The translations under genes and the position numbers were made by a program. Below, piece by piece: positions 24,855 through 32,991 of a stretch of DNA of 64,000 nucleotides. Source of the DNA: Candidatus Woesearchaeota archaeon (lineage in GTDB: Archaea > Nanobdellota > Nanobdellia > Woesearchaeales > UBA11576); assembly GCA_018668595.1 (NCBI GenBank), contig JABJCP010000011.1, positions 1 through 64,000 on the forward strand, in the 5' to 3' direction. The notes under the pieces are model-generated. The model was given only the letters and a program-made list of their open reading frames with translations, was not told where the DNA came from and did no database searches. How positions within the stretch are numbered: the first letter of the stretch is position 1; each line of letters begins with the position of its first letter.

Positions 24855-26105
24855 ATGGAACTTATAACTCAATTTATTTTATTAGGTATTCTATTAATTT
24901 TATCAGGAACTTTTTCAGGTACTGAAACAGCGTTCTTTTCATTATCACATCTTAAACTTAGAAATTTACTTAAGCAAAAAAAGAAAGGAGCAATTTATGC
25001 ACATAAATTAAAACAAAATCCTAGACGCTTAATAATCACTATTTTAATTGGAAATAATGTCGCAAATATTGGTGCTGCATCTTTGGCAACAGTTATTGCA
25101 ACAAATTTATTTGGGTCTAGTGGTGTTGGTATTGCTACAGGAATTATGACTTTTCTTGTGCTTATTTTCGGAGAAATTACACCTAAATCTATTGCAAATA
25201 CTTATGCTGAAAAGTTTTCATTAGGAATTGCAAGACCTTTGATTATTTTTATGTACATAATATTTCCCTTAGTGTTATTTTTTGAAAGCATTACTAATGT
25301 TATGTATGCTATTTTTCATGTTGAAAATAAAGAACCCGTATTAACAGAAGAAGAATTTAAAACTTTAGTTGAAATTGGTGCAGAAGAAAAAGTTCTTAAG
25401 AGAAAAGAAAAAGAGTTAATTGAAGGCGTACTTGAATTTGGAGATATTACTGCAAAAGAAGTTATGACTCCTCGAACTAAAATGTACTCTCTAGATGGAA
25501 GCATTCCATTAAATAAAGCTTTAAAATCTATTGCAGATAGTCCATTTTCACGAGTTCCTATTTTTAATAAAAAAATTGATAATGTTATTGGAGTTGTTCA
25601 TCTCAAAGATGTAATAAGATATGTTTATAGAAAAAAAACTAAGTTAAAACTGAGTAAAATTGCTCAAAAACCTTATTTTATTCCTGAAACTAAAATTATT
25701 AGTGATTTGTTTAAAGATTTTCAAGAACAAAATATTCACATGGCTATTGTTGTTGATGAATACGGCGGAGTTTCTGGAATCGTAACTTTAGAGGATCTTT
25801 TAGAAGAAATTGTTGGCGAGATCATTGACGAATCGGATATTAATCCCGAACTTATTATGCGAATTGACAATCATACTGTTGTTGTTCATGGAGATACAGA
25901 AATTGATCATATCAATCATTTCTTTGGAACTATGATTCCTGAGGGAGATCATTCTATTACCATTGGCGGACTAATACTTCAGCATCTAAAAAAATTCCCT
26001 AAGAAAGGAGCAAAGTTAGAAGTAGAAACTATCAAAATAATTGTAGAAGAAGTTAGTGAAAAACATATTCTAAAAGTAAAGTTAATCAAACCTAGAACTA
26101 AGTAA
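24855..26105 (+). CDS. CNNM/CorC-type membrane protein with CBS pair
   Basis: 416 aa. An N-terminal DUF21 domain with about four membrane helices (family mark SGTETAFFSLSHLKLRNLLKQKKKGA) is followed by two CBS domains (about 205-325; MTPRTKMYSLDG, SRVPIFNKKIDNVIGVVHLKDV and MAIVVDEYGGVSGIVTLEDLLEEIVGEI), then a CorC/HlyC C-terminal domain. Such proteins act in magnesium or other ion transport; the CBS pair senses adenine nucleotides. Stand-alone gene. Confidence 0.9.
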   Translation: MELITQFILLGILLILSGTFSGTETAFFSLSHLKLRNLLKQKKKGAIYAHKLKQNPRRLIITILIGNNVANIGAASLATVIATNLFGSSGVGIATGIMTFLVLIFGEITPKSIANTYAEKFSLGIARPLIIFMYIIFPLVLFFESITNVMYAIFHVENKEPVLTEEEFKTLVEIGAEEKVLKRKEKELIEGVLEFGDITAKEVMTPRTKMYSLDGSIPLNKALKSIADSPFSRVPIFNKKIDNVIGVVHLKDVIRYVYRKKTKLKLSKIAQKPYFIPETKIISDLFKDFQEQNIHMAIVVDEYGGVSGIVTLEDLLEEIVGEIIDESDINPELIMRIDNHTVVVHGDTEIDHINHFFGTMIPEGDHSITIGGLILQHLKKFPKKGAKLEVETIKIIVEEVSEKHILKVKLIKPRTK

Positions 26106-26165
26106 TTAGAAAAGCAATAAAATAAATATTTAATATATACTTCATCTAACAATATTACCATCACG

Positions 26166-26849
26166 ATGGATAAGCTAAGCTTAAAAACTAAATTTGGAAA
26201 ATTAATTTGTTCAGAAAACGAATCTAAAAAAACATTAAACATTATTCTTAATGCTCTTAAAAAAGCAGAAAAATCAAATTATTCTATTTTCAAAATTAAA
26301 CCAGCTGACTACACAGTAGAACTTGTTTATTCTAATAAAGAATATGATACAAAAACAGGTTTGACAAAGACAAAAACTCATAGAGGAGGATATGTTAAGA
26401 AAAATAAAATAATAATCATTTCTCCGAACATAAAAAAACTCTTATTCGAACCAAATTCATTTTTCTTTCATGAATTAAATCATATTTTTTATAATACCTT
26501 AATTGGTTCATACAATCCTGTGTGGTTTAGTGAAGGCATGGCAACTTATTTAATGAAAACATATAAATTGCCATTAAAACAATGGAAACAACATTTTAAA
26601 AAAATGAAAAACCCAGAACAATTTTTGCATTATAGATATATAAAAAAGAAATACTACAAAAACAGACAAAATTTTTATGCGCTAAGCTATATCCTGTACA
26701 GATATATTCATTTAAACTATGGTGAGAAAAAAGTGTTATTATTTTTGAAAAAATTTGCTAATAATCCTAATCAGAAAAATTTTAATCTTCATTTTGAAAA
26801 AATATTCAAATCTCCAATTAAAACAATACTTAAACAAGCAATAAATTAA
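26166..26849 (+). CDS. Putative HExxH zinc metallopeptidase
   Basis: 227 aa. The zinc motif HELNH is at about 102-106 (SFFFHELNHIF), followed 17 residues later by WFSEGMATYL, the arrangement of gluzincin peptidases of the M1/M61 (peptidase MA-like) group, in which the Glu of SEG/A-Y is the third ligand. No signal peptide is seen, so it is probably cytosolic. The N-terminal 60 residues form a small alpha/beta segment. The substrate is unknown and inhibitory partners are not visible. Confidence 0.78.
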   Translation: MDKLSLKTKFGKLICSENESKKTLNIILNALKKAEKSNYSIFKIKPADYTVELVYSNKEYDTKTGLTKTKTHRGGYVKKNKIIIISPNIKKLLFEPNSFFFHELNHIFYNTLIGSYNPVWFSEGMATYLMKTYKLPLKQWKQHFKKMKNPEQFLHYRYIKKKYYKNRQNFYALSYILYRYIHLNYGEKKVLLFLKKFANNPNQKNFNLHFEKIFKSPIKTILKQAIN

Positions 26850-26894
26850 ATGTTAACTAATTTAAATATTAAAAAAATTAAATGAATTAGAGTT

Positions 26895-28070
26895 TTATCT
26901 TCTTAATTTCTTAACTAAATCTAAATACATACCAGCCCATAGCATATTTCCGTCGGCATGGTAAAATAAACTTGAAAATGCACGTCCGGTTCCTTTTGAA
27001 TCATAAAGTTCTATAAAATTCTTATACTCTTTAATCTTTACAGCATACAAATCAAGCATTCGCAAAGCTTTCTTTTTATCAACAAAACTTACTAGTTCAA
27101 TATATTTCATTCCCATCATAGACCATATACTATTACGCTCCCATCCTGGAACAAACCATTCTAAAAAGATCATATTATGTTCTTTATCGTCAAATTTTGA
27201 ATTATACATAAGAGGTAATGGTTTATCAAGTCCTTTTTTTTCTATAGATTTGATTACAGTTTGCAACATTTTTTTATCTTTATTCTTTCCATCAAATATT
27301 TCAAACCAAAACGGATAAATATTTGCATCCCCACAAACAGTATTGTCTCCACTGAGATCATTTAAAAAATAGTTTCCTGTCCAAAAATGTTCATTCAACA
27401 ATTTTTTATAATTATAATTAGAAAAAGGATTATTCAATGATATTTTTTTGCTAGATTTCTTAAACAATTTATTAATCAAATCAATTTCAGAAAAGAGCAG
27501 TCCAATACAACAATTATCATAACAACTACTTTTTCTCAAAGAGTAATCTTTCATTGAACTAAATCTCATATCTTTTCTTACAAGACCTGTTTTAGAGTCT
27601 ATAAAACCACAACATCTAGTAATCTCGCCTTGAAGAAAATCAAAAAACTCAAGAATCAAATCAACATCGCCAAGCAATCTTAAACTTCTAAAAATATATG
27701 CTATTGAATCAATTGAATCATAATTTGGAAAATTAAAAGCGCGACCATTAGGATTTATTGCAACATGTATTCCACCTACTTTTTCAAATACTGACAATGC
27801 ATATTCAAGACTTTTTCTAACTTTAGATTTATAACTAGCACCCACTCCAAGTAAAGCAGAAGTACACCACCCGAAATCTCGACTATAAAATTCACAATAA
27901 TGTCCAGAACTTACCATGAAATATCCTTTTTGTTTATTCCAACAACCCTCAACTATTTGTTGGCATATATAATTCACATTTCCATCATATTTTCTTATAC
28001 CAAACAAACCAACTCTAACTCTGCGTATAAAAAATCGAATTCCTTCTCCAACATGAGTTAGTGTTATCAT
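26895..28070 (-). CDS. Six-hairpin (alpha/alpha)6 glycosidase-like protein
   Basis: 391 aa. Alternating helical hairpins with aromatic acidic loops: FYSRDFGWCTSALLG (about 61-75), IDSIAYIFRSL, SSCYDNCCIGLLF, CGDANIYPFWFEIF and FLEWFVPGWERNSIWSMMGMKY. The RDFGW and WERNSIW pieces resemble the catalytic cleft of glucoamylase/amylo-1,6-glucosidase-type enzymes, with an Asp near the first and a Glu near the second as the likely acid/base pair. No signal peptide, so an intracellular glycan or glycogen-type substrate is plausible. Unusually cysteine-rich. The TrmB-type regulator across the tRNA gene could control it. Confidence 0.75.
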   Translation of the reverse strand: MITLTHVGEGIRFFIRRVRVGLFGIRKYDGNVNYICQQIVEGCWNKQKGYFMVSSGHYCEFYSRDFGWCTSALLGVGASYKSKVRKSLEYALSVFEKVGGIHVAINPNGRAFNFPNYDSIDSIAYIFRSLRLLGDVDLILEFFDFLQGEITRCCGFIDSKTGLVRKDMRFSSMKDYSLRKSSCYDNCCIGLLFSEIDLINKLFKKSSKKISLNNPFSNYNYKKLLNEHFWTGNYFLNDLSGDNTVCGDANIYPFWFEIFDGKNKDKKMLQTVIKSIEKKGLDKPLPLMYNSKFDDKEHNMIFLEWFVPGWERNSIWSMMGMKYIELVSFVDKKKALRMLDLYAVKIKEYKNFIELYDSKGTGRAFSSLFYHADGNMLWAGMYLDLVKKLRR

Positions 28071-28126
28071 AAATTTAAGTCACCTATTTATTAAACATAA
28101 AACAAACATAAAAATAAAAATATAAA

Positions 28127-28330
28127 CGAGCCTGGGGGGACTTTCGACTTTGAGTAAAGTTGTCTGCCAGGCACCTCTCCTGTCAGTCTTACCCTCAGTA
28201 TTCGAACCCCCGATCTTCTGCTCTCACCAAAATAAAAACTTAATCTTTATTAAATTATATAATTAGGAGGCAGATGCCCTATTTACTCAACTTTGCGAAT
28301 GCAATAGTTACCAGGCTAGGCTACAGGCTC
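28127..28330 (-). tRNA. tRNA-Arg(CCU) with three introns
   Basis: Acceptor arms 28324-28330 and 28128-28134 pair perfectly (GAGCCTG/CAGGCTC), discriminator G at 28127, CCA not encoded. Mature length 73 plus discriminator after removing three insertions. (1) D loop: 29 nt, about 28281-28309. (2) Anticodon loop at 37/38: 41 nt, 28223-28263; loop CTCCTAA, anticodon CCT at 28265-28267. A bulge-helix-bulge is visible with central helix CTCC:GGTG (one U-U mismatch). (3) T loop at 59/60: 60 nt, 28141-28200, with a perfect bulge-helix-bulge: exon stem GGGGG:CCCCC, central TTCG:CGAA, bulges AAT and AGT; splicing gives TTCGAAT. The D insert (28282-28290) and T insert (28150-28158) share 9 nt of perfect complementarity. 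Confidence 0.93.
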
Positions 28331-28376
28331 TTAGCAAAAAGATAAAAACCTACTGACTTTAAATTATTTGCGATAA

Positions 28377-29129
28377 TTAAACCCTCTTAGCCATACTCCA
28401 CAATAGTTTAAAGTGTTTTCGTTTAGAATCAGAAATTTCTTTGCTATTTATCAATATCCCAAATGGCTGCGAACCCCAAAGTATGATAGAAATCTTGTTT
28501 CCATAAATATTTGTTGAAGAATTAGATGAAAACTCAGGTGGAAGAACTCGTGCTGATGAAAAAGGCAAATTATTAAATTCACTTGCACGTTTTTTTAATT
28601 CTGTACTAAATAAAATTTGAAGTTTTATTTTTTTATTAATTCTAATCTTATGAAATTTAGGAAGATTAAATTTTAAGTGATATGCAAATGCTTCTGCAGT
28701 AACATCTGATGCTCCAATCGTCAAAATCTCTTTTTTTTCATCCAGCATATCATCAAACAGAGACTTTATCCCTTTAACACCATAAAATAATGTTGCATCC
28801 TGCTTCATTTGCACATTTTTTTGTCTTTTAATAAGGTCAGGCAAGATTTCTTTAAACGCGTTTTTCTGTTCAGTAAGCTCAGCTTGTTTATTTTCAAACA
28901 AAGTCATAAAATTCCTAGGAGATGCTGCCTTAAAATATTTACGTTTTGCCTGAATAACATATGAAACCAACCCTTTTGTAATTAGTGAATCAAGTGCATC
29001 ATATACTAACTGTCGATGCAAACCTGATTTTTCAATTATGGGTTTTGCAGAACTTAAATCGAAGTTGAGCAGTGCATCATAAACAATTGATTCATTCTTA
29101 CTTAATCCTAAATCTTCAAAAGATACCAC
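28377..29129 (-). CDS. TrmB-family transcriptional regulator
   Basis: 250 aa. An N-terminal winged helix of the TrmB type (about 5-75: LGLSKNESIVYDALLNFDLSSAKPIIEKSGLHRQLVYDALDSLITKGLV) is followed by a short coiled segment (FENKQAELTEQKNAFKEILPDLIKRQ) and a C-terminal sensor domain of about 140 residues (YGVKGIKSLFDDMLDEKKEILTIGAS). TrmB regulators bind sugars and control sugar transport and metabolism. The likely target is the glycosidase gene on the same strand, with the tRNA between. Confidence 0.88.
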   Translation of the reverse strand: MVSFEDLGLSKNESIVYDALLNFDLSSAKPIIEKSGLHRQLVYDALDSLITKGLVSYVIQAKRKYFKAASPRNFMTLFENKQAELTEQKNAFKEILPDLIKRQKNVQMKQDATLFYGVKGIKSLFDDMLDEKKEILTIGASDVTAEAFAYHLKFNLPKFHKIRINKKIKLQILFSTELKKRASEFNNLPFSSARVLPPEFSSNSSTNIYGNKISIILWGSQPFGILINSKEISDSKRKHFKLLWSMAKRV

Positions 29130-29226
29130 AAAAATAAAATTATTAAATGAATATTTAAATTTTTCTAAATTATCATCAAAAAATTGATGACAAAAACATA
29201 AATAGTTCCACTAAAAAGTAACTAAT

Positions 29227-30327
29227 ATGAAATTCGCAAACAAAATACTAAACATAAAACAAAAAGATACTGAAAAAATAAATATTAAGCAAATAGATGT
29301 CAAACAAAAAGATATCAAACAAGCAAATATACAACAAAGAAACTCAGATCAAAATACTATGGACAAATTAGCAAGACTTTACATAAATATGAGTAAACCC
29401 TCAATACAACTTGACTCATTGACTGAAAAAGAAATGGTTGAATTTAAAAAAAGTTTATTAGATTTGCTAAAAAAAAATCCCAAAAGGACATTTGAACAAA
29501 TCAAATATGATTATATTAATGACTCATATAACCAAAAAAAATATCATGACCTAAAATTTGTAAAGAAAGCTGCAGATATAGTGCTAGAACAGGATCCCCT
29601 ACATGCAATAAACGTAGGACAGTTCTTAATTTGGAAAAAGGAATATACAACTTTAAAAAGAAAAGGATTGAAAATTTTAAAAAAAGCAGGACGTATTTTA
29701 GCAGATTCTAATAAAATCGAGGATTTATTTGCTGCAAGCTATGCAAATAAAATTATAGCAAAAGAAAGCTGGATTTACAAAAACAACCTAGAACAAAAAG
29801 TGTCAGAACAATTATTTTCAGAATACACAAATTTAGAAATATATGAATACATAAAAAAATATTATGCTGATAATTCCAAAAAAGCAGAATACAAATTCGC
29901 ATACAACAAAACAATTTTAAAAACTGTTGGTTGGAATCTAGTCGAAACACATCCTGAAGAAGCATACTGGTGTGGAAAAACACTTCGAGAAGGAAAACTA
30001 ACAAAAAAAGCAGCAGTAAACCTTATTGATACAAAACCCGAGTATGCATTTAAGTGTCATCTTCATTTCACAGATAAAAAAATTGCCTACAAAATATGGA
30101 AACATTTTAATGATAATGGAAAAACACTAACCGCGCTACAGATAGCAGAAGAATCACAATATGAAAAATTAATAAAATTAACAGAGACAAAGTTGTTAAA
30201 CGAAAAACCATTCAAAGCATATCACAGAGCACGATCTAAAGACCCTTCTCTACGAAACAGAGCACTAAAAGAAATATCAAAAGAATATGATGTTCCTGAA
30301 GCAATACTCCAAAGAGTTTGTTTATAG
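29227..30327 (+). CDS. Helical protein with N-terminal pentapeptide repeats, unknown
   Basis: 366 aa, basic, no membrane segment. Residues 8-37 consist of 5-residue repeats of the form [ND]-[IV]-[KQ]-Q-x (NIKQK, NIKQI, DVKQK, DIKQA, NIQQR), which at DNA level are 15-bp units. The rest is helical with a pattern of paired helices (ADIVLEQDPLHAINVGQFLIWKK, then KKAAVNLIDTKPEYAFKCHLHF), possibly TPR- or HEAT-like. No family recognised. The stop is 22 bp before the 13-bp tandem repeat array. Confidence 0.7.
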   Translation: MKFANKILNIKQKDTEKINIKQIDVKQKDIKQANIQQRNSDQNTMDKLARLYINMSKPSIQLDSLTEKEMVEFKKSLLDLLKKNPKRTFEQIKYDYINDSYNQKKYHDLKFVKKAADIVLEQDPLHAINVGQFLIWKKEYTTLKRKGLKILKKAGRILADSNKIEDLFAASYANKIIAKESWIYKNNLEQKVSEQLFSEYTNLEIYEYIKKYYADNSKKAEYKFAYNKTILKTVGWNLVETHPEEAYWCGKTLREGKLTKKAAVNLIDTKPEYAFKCHLHFTDKKIAYKIWKHFNDNGKTLTALQIAEESQYEKLIKLTETKLLNEKPFKAYHRARSKDPSLRNRALKEISKEYDVPEAILQRVCL

Positions 30328-30349
30328 ATAAACACGCATAAACATATAA

Positions 30350-30427
30350 TATTAAAAGACGCTATTAAATGGAATTATTAAAAGCCAATATTAAAAGACC
30401 GCATTAAAAAAACGTATTAAAAGATAA
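30350..30427. repeat. Six tandem 13-bp repeats (TATTAAAAG + 4 nt)
   Basis: Units begin at 30350, 30363, 30376, 30389, 30402 and 30415, exactly 13 bp apart. The first 9 bases are TATTAAAAG in four units; the second reads TATTAAATG and the fifth CATTAAAAA. The 4-nt spacers vary. The array lies in a 176-bp gap between two plus-strand genes and ends about 40 bp before the TATA box of the next gene (30469-30478). It may be a protein-binding array (iteron- or operator-like) or neutral slippage. Confidence 0.75.
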
Positions 30428-30503
30428 ATATTCAATTCCCCCATAAATGCCACATAAATTCCAACAAGTTTATAAATAAAAACCATATTTATGTTTATAA
30501 AAG

Positions 30504-31769
30504 ATGTCTGATCTTAAAAAGAGGTATAAGGAATCTATTATCATTTCTATTGTGATCTATGTAATTTTATTGTTCTACTTAGGCACCATGACTCAAGCCC
30601 CTATTAATAATGTTATTATAGGCACATCACCGATTCTTCTTCAGATCGCATTTATTGCATTATTTTTTAATCATGATTTAAGAACTGAAATTTTTTGGGT
30701 TAGTCCAATTATTCTTACACTTTTGTTCTTAGGCGCGTGGAATATTGGTTTGAATAATACTTTAAATCAACTTGAAGCTCCTCAGCTTAGTTTATTAAAT
30801 CTTATTATTTCATATATAATAACTGGAATTGTATTTTTTATTGCATCAGTAAAACAAAAGAAAATAAAGAAAAAAGAGTTAGTTACAAAAACAAAATATA
30901 GAAACTTGTTGGTAGAATATCGTAGAATGGTCGCTGCCAATGAAAGAATCGTATTAGAATTAAAAAAAGAATTAGAAACATTAAGAGTTAATAGTAAACA
31001 AGAATATACTAGCATAATTAATGAATATTATGCGCATTATGAGAAACAAAAAAAAGGTATAGAACAACTAAAATCAGAATTGGCGAATTCATCTAATGTT
31101 GACATGGATGAATACGAAAAATTATTACATAAATTTCAATCTGCAAAACTTAGTGATAAAAGGAAAATTGCAGAACTTAAAACTAAAATTAGAACAGTCC
31201 AACATAAAGAAAAGAAAAATACACTCCAAATTAAACAAGAACACCAATTAGACAAACAAAGAAGCTCTGAAGAAATCAGTCGTTTGAATGAAGAACTCAG
31301 AAAAATCAAAGAAGAATTAAACATCACAAAAGGTAATTTTTCCAAAACATTAAGAAGTATTGAAGATAAATGTAAAGCTATTAATTTTGTTATTGGGAGA
31401 GTTTATTCTGATAAAAAAGGGGGCAGTCCTGAACTTAGAAAAAAATTAATAATTGATAGAGAATGGTATAATCAATTTTCTAAACTTACTAAAAATTTCA
31501 AAGACGATGATGCTCCTGCACTATTAGAAATTCTTTATCTAATAAGAGAACGATTATCACTACATAAAAAAAGAGAAAAACATGTTCTAGGGAATATTAA
31601 AGCTGAAAAAATTCCTGTTAAAAGAAATAAAGAAGGTAATGATCCTATTCTCTTAATTCTCGCAAACAACGACGAGGATCCTGTATTATATTATCATGAA
31701 GAAGCAAAAGAAATTGCAACAAAATTAATTAAGTATCTTCATGAAACTTATTTTTCCCATAGAATATAA
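30504..31769 (+). CDS. Membrane protein with cytoplasmic coiled coil
   Basis: 421 aa. Four hydrophobic helices in the first 115 residues (IIISIVIYVILLFYLGTM, ILLQIAFIALFF, ILTLLFLGAWNIGL and LIISYIITGIVFFIA) are followed by a long charged coiled coil (about 120-280) and a C-terminal globular part of about 120 residues (AINFVIGRVYSDKKGG, later EEAKEIATKLIKYLHE). A TTTATAAATA box at 30469-30478, about 30 nt before the ATG, suggests leaderless expression. Family unknown; the architecture suits a membrane-anchored scaffold or sensor. Confidence 0.75.
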   Translation: MSDLKKRYKESIIISIVIYVILLFYLGTMTQAPINNVIIGTSPILLQIAFIALFFNHDLRTEIFWVSPIILTLLFLGAWNIGLNNTLNQLEAPQLSLLNLIISYIITGIVFFIASVKQKKIKKKELVTKTKYRNLLVEYRRMVAANERIVLELKKELETLRVNSKQEYTSIINEYYAHYEKQKKGIEQLKSELANSSNVDMDEYEKLLHKFQSAKLSDKRKIAELKTKIRTVQHKEKKNTLQIKQEHQLDKQRSSEEISRLNEELRKIKEELNITKGNFSKTLRSIEDKCKAINFVIGRVYSDKKGGSPELRKKLIIDREWYNQFSKLTKNFKDDDAPALLEILYLIRERLSLHKKREKHVLGNIKAEKIPVKRNKEGNDPILLILANNDEDPVLYYHEEAKEIATKLIKYLHETYFSHRI

Positions 31770-31831
31770 TATGATTAGATATTTAACTAGAATATATAAC
31801 AAAATATATAACCTGATTATAATCGAGAATA

Positions 31832-32578
31832 TTAGTTCTTAAATTTTCTATTAAGTATCTTAACTATATATTTTTTAAACTCAAGCTGTTTTGAAATTGT
31901 GTTTTCCAGTTCCATACCAATAACTTTGCTAAATATGCACGCAGGTAATTTTGTCAAATAATTAAATTGATTTTTATTTGTTACAAAATGTAAATCTCTT
32001 TTACGACGTTTAGTATATCCATTAAGATGATTTGCATGAAACTTAGTATCTTTCAAATGTCCAACCATATAATCCCATTCCATTTTATGGCGTTCTTTAG
32101 CAGAATAAATGTGTGAAAAATCTATGCAAAATCCATTCATTTTATTAGGTTCCAATTTGTTTTCAATCACACCATCATAGTTTAATTCCAATACAAAGTG
32201 TTTTCTATATGACTGAAATTTTTTATATAACATATCAAATTCATGTTCATGACAATTAAACAACCGCGTATTAAATCTATTAAAAAAGTAATCCATCTCT
32301 TTTTTTGTAAAGTCTTGCCCTCTTATATGAACTAATTTTATTGTTTTAACACAAGATTTTTCAAGTTCTCTATAAACAACTGGACGCTCAGAAGGATTTA
32401 GTGTTGTTGGGAAAAAAGAAATCTCTTTAATACCTAATTTATTTATCTCACGTAATTGATCTCTCCAATGTTCTTTTTTTCGGCGAGAAGAAGTGCAAGT
32501 TAAACCTACAAATATTCTTTTTTCAAAATCAATCTGTTTATGACCCTTACTAATTTGCTTAATTTTTTTCAAAGCCAC
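31832..32578 (-). CDS. TIM-barrel protein, sugar-phosphate isomerase/AP-endonuclease-2-like
   Basis: 248 aa. Hydrophobic strands alternate with helices: KRIFVGLTCTS, IKEISFFPTTL, IKLVHIRGQDF, HFVLELNYDG, MNGFCIDFSHIYSA and VGHLKDTKFHANHLNG. The E-L-N, C-I-D-F-S-H and K-F-H-A-N-H segments resemble the metal ligands of xylose-isomerase-like/endonuclease IV-like barrels, but the match is partial. It starts 4 bp after the stop of the lipoprotein gene and ends the surface-protein operon, so it may act in sugar or glycan chemistry for the surface layer; this is inference. Confidence 0.55.
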   Translation of the reverse strand: MALKKIKQISKGHKQIDFEKRIFVGLTCTSSRRKKEHWRDQLREINKLGIKEISFFPTTLNPSERPVVYRELEKSCVKTIKLVHIRGQDFTKKEMDYFFNRFNTRLFNCHEHEFDMLYKKFQSYRKHFVLELNYDGVIENKLEPNKMNGFCIDFSHIYSAKERHKMEWDYMVGHLKDTKFHANHLNGYTKRRKRDLHFVTNKNQFNYLTKLPACIFSKVIGMELENTISKQLEFKKYIVKILNRKFKN

Positions 32579-32582
32579 AAAA

Positions 32583-32972
32583 TCACCTAAACTCTGTTTT
32601 ATTTAATATACTATCTGCTTCAATATACACAATCTGCCCAAATGGACTAGATCCTATCTTAACAATCCCTGTTACAGCATAAGGCAGTCCATATTCAAAT
32701 GTTTGCATAGGTGTTGCTTTTTTAATATACAGGTCAGAACAAGTATTTAATTTCACCCACTCTTTTGTTTGAGTAAAAATAATATCCCCTGATAATTCTA
32801 CGTGACTGTTATTAAATTTATCAGGGCTTTTAACTATTTTATATGCTAACTTTTCATCAGATGAAACTTTTTTAATAATAATTTCATATTCTCCAAACTG
32901 ACAACCTGTTAAAAATATAATTGAAAACAAAAAAAATAAACAAAAAAAAATCAAATAAGAATCTCGCTTCAT
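32583..32972 (-). CDS. Small secreted lipoprotein
   Basis: 129 aa. A hydrophobic signal (LIFFCLFFLFSIIFLTGC) ends in a lipobox-like LTGC at about 21-24, so the mature protein would be lipid-anchored at Cys24. The remainder (100 residues) alternates beta strands (AYKIVKSPDKFNNSHVELSGDIIF, AVTGIVKIGSSPFGQIVYIEADSIL), suggesting an OB-like barrel. It sits 19 bp after the 32992-34233 gene and 4 bp before the TIM-barrel gene. Confidence 0.72.
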   Translation of the reverse strand: MKRDSYLIFFCLFFLFSIIFLTGCQFGEYEIIIKKVSSDEKLAYKIVKSPDKFNNSHVELSGDIIFTQTKEWVKLNTCSDLYIKKATPMQTFEYGLPYAVTGIVKIGSSPFGQIVYIEADSILNKTEFR

Positions 32973-32991
32973 AAAAAAACCTCTGATTAAT

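Noticed and set aside
30350-30427. CRISPR array
   Set aside because: Units of 13 bp with 4-nt variable parts are far too short for repeats and spacers, and no cas gene is nearby.
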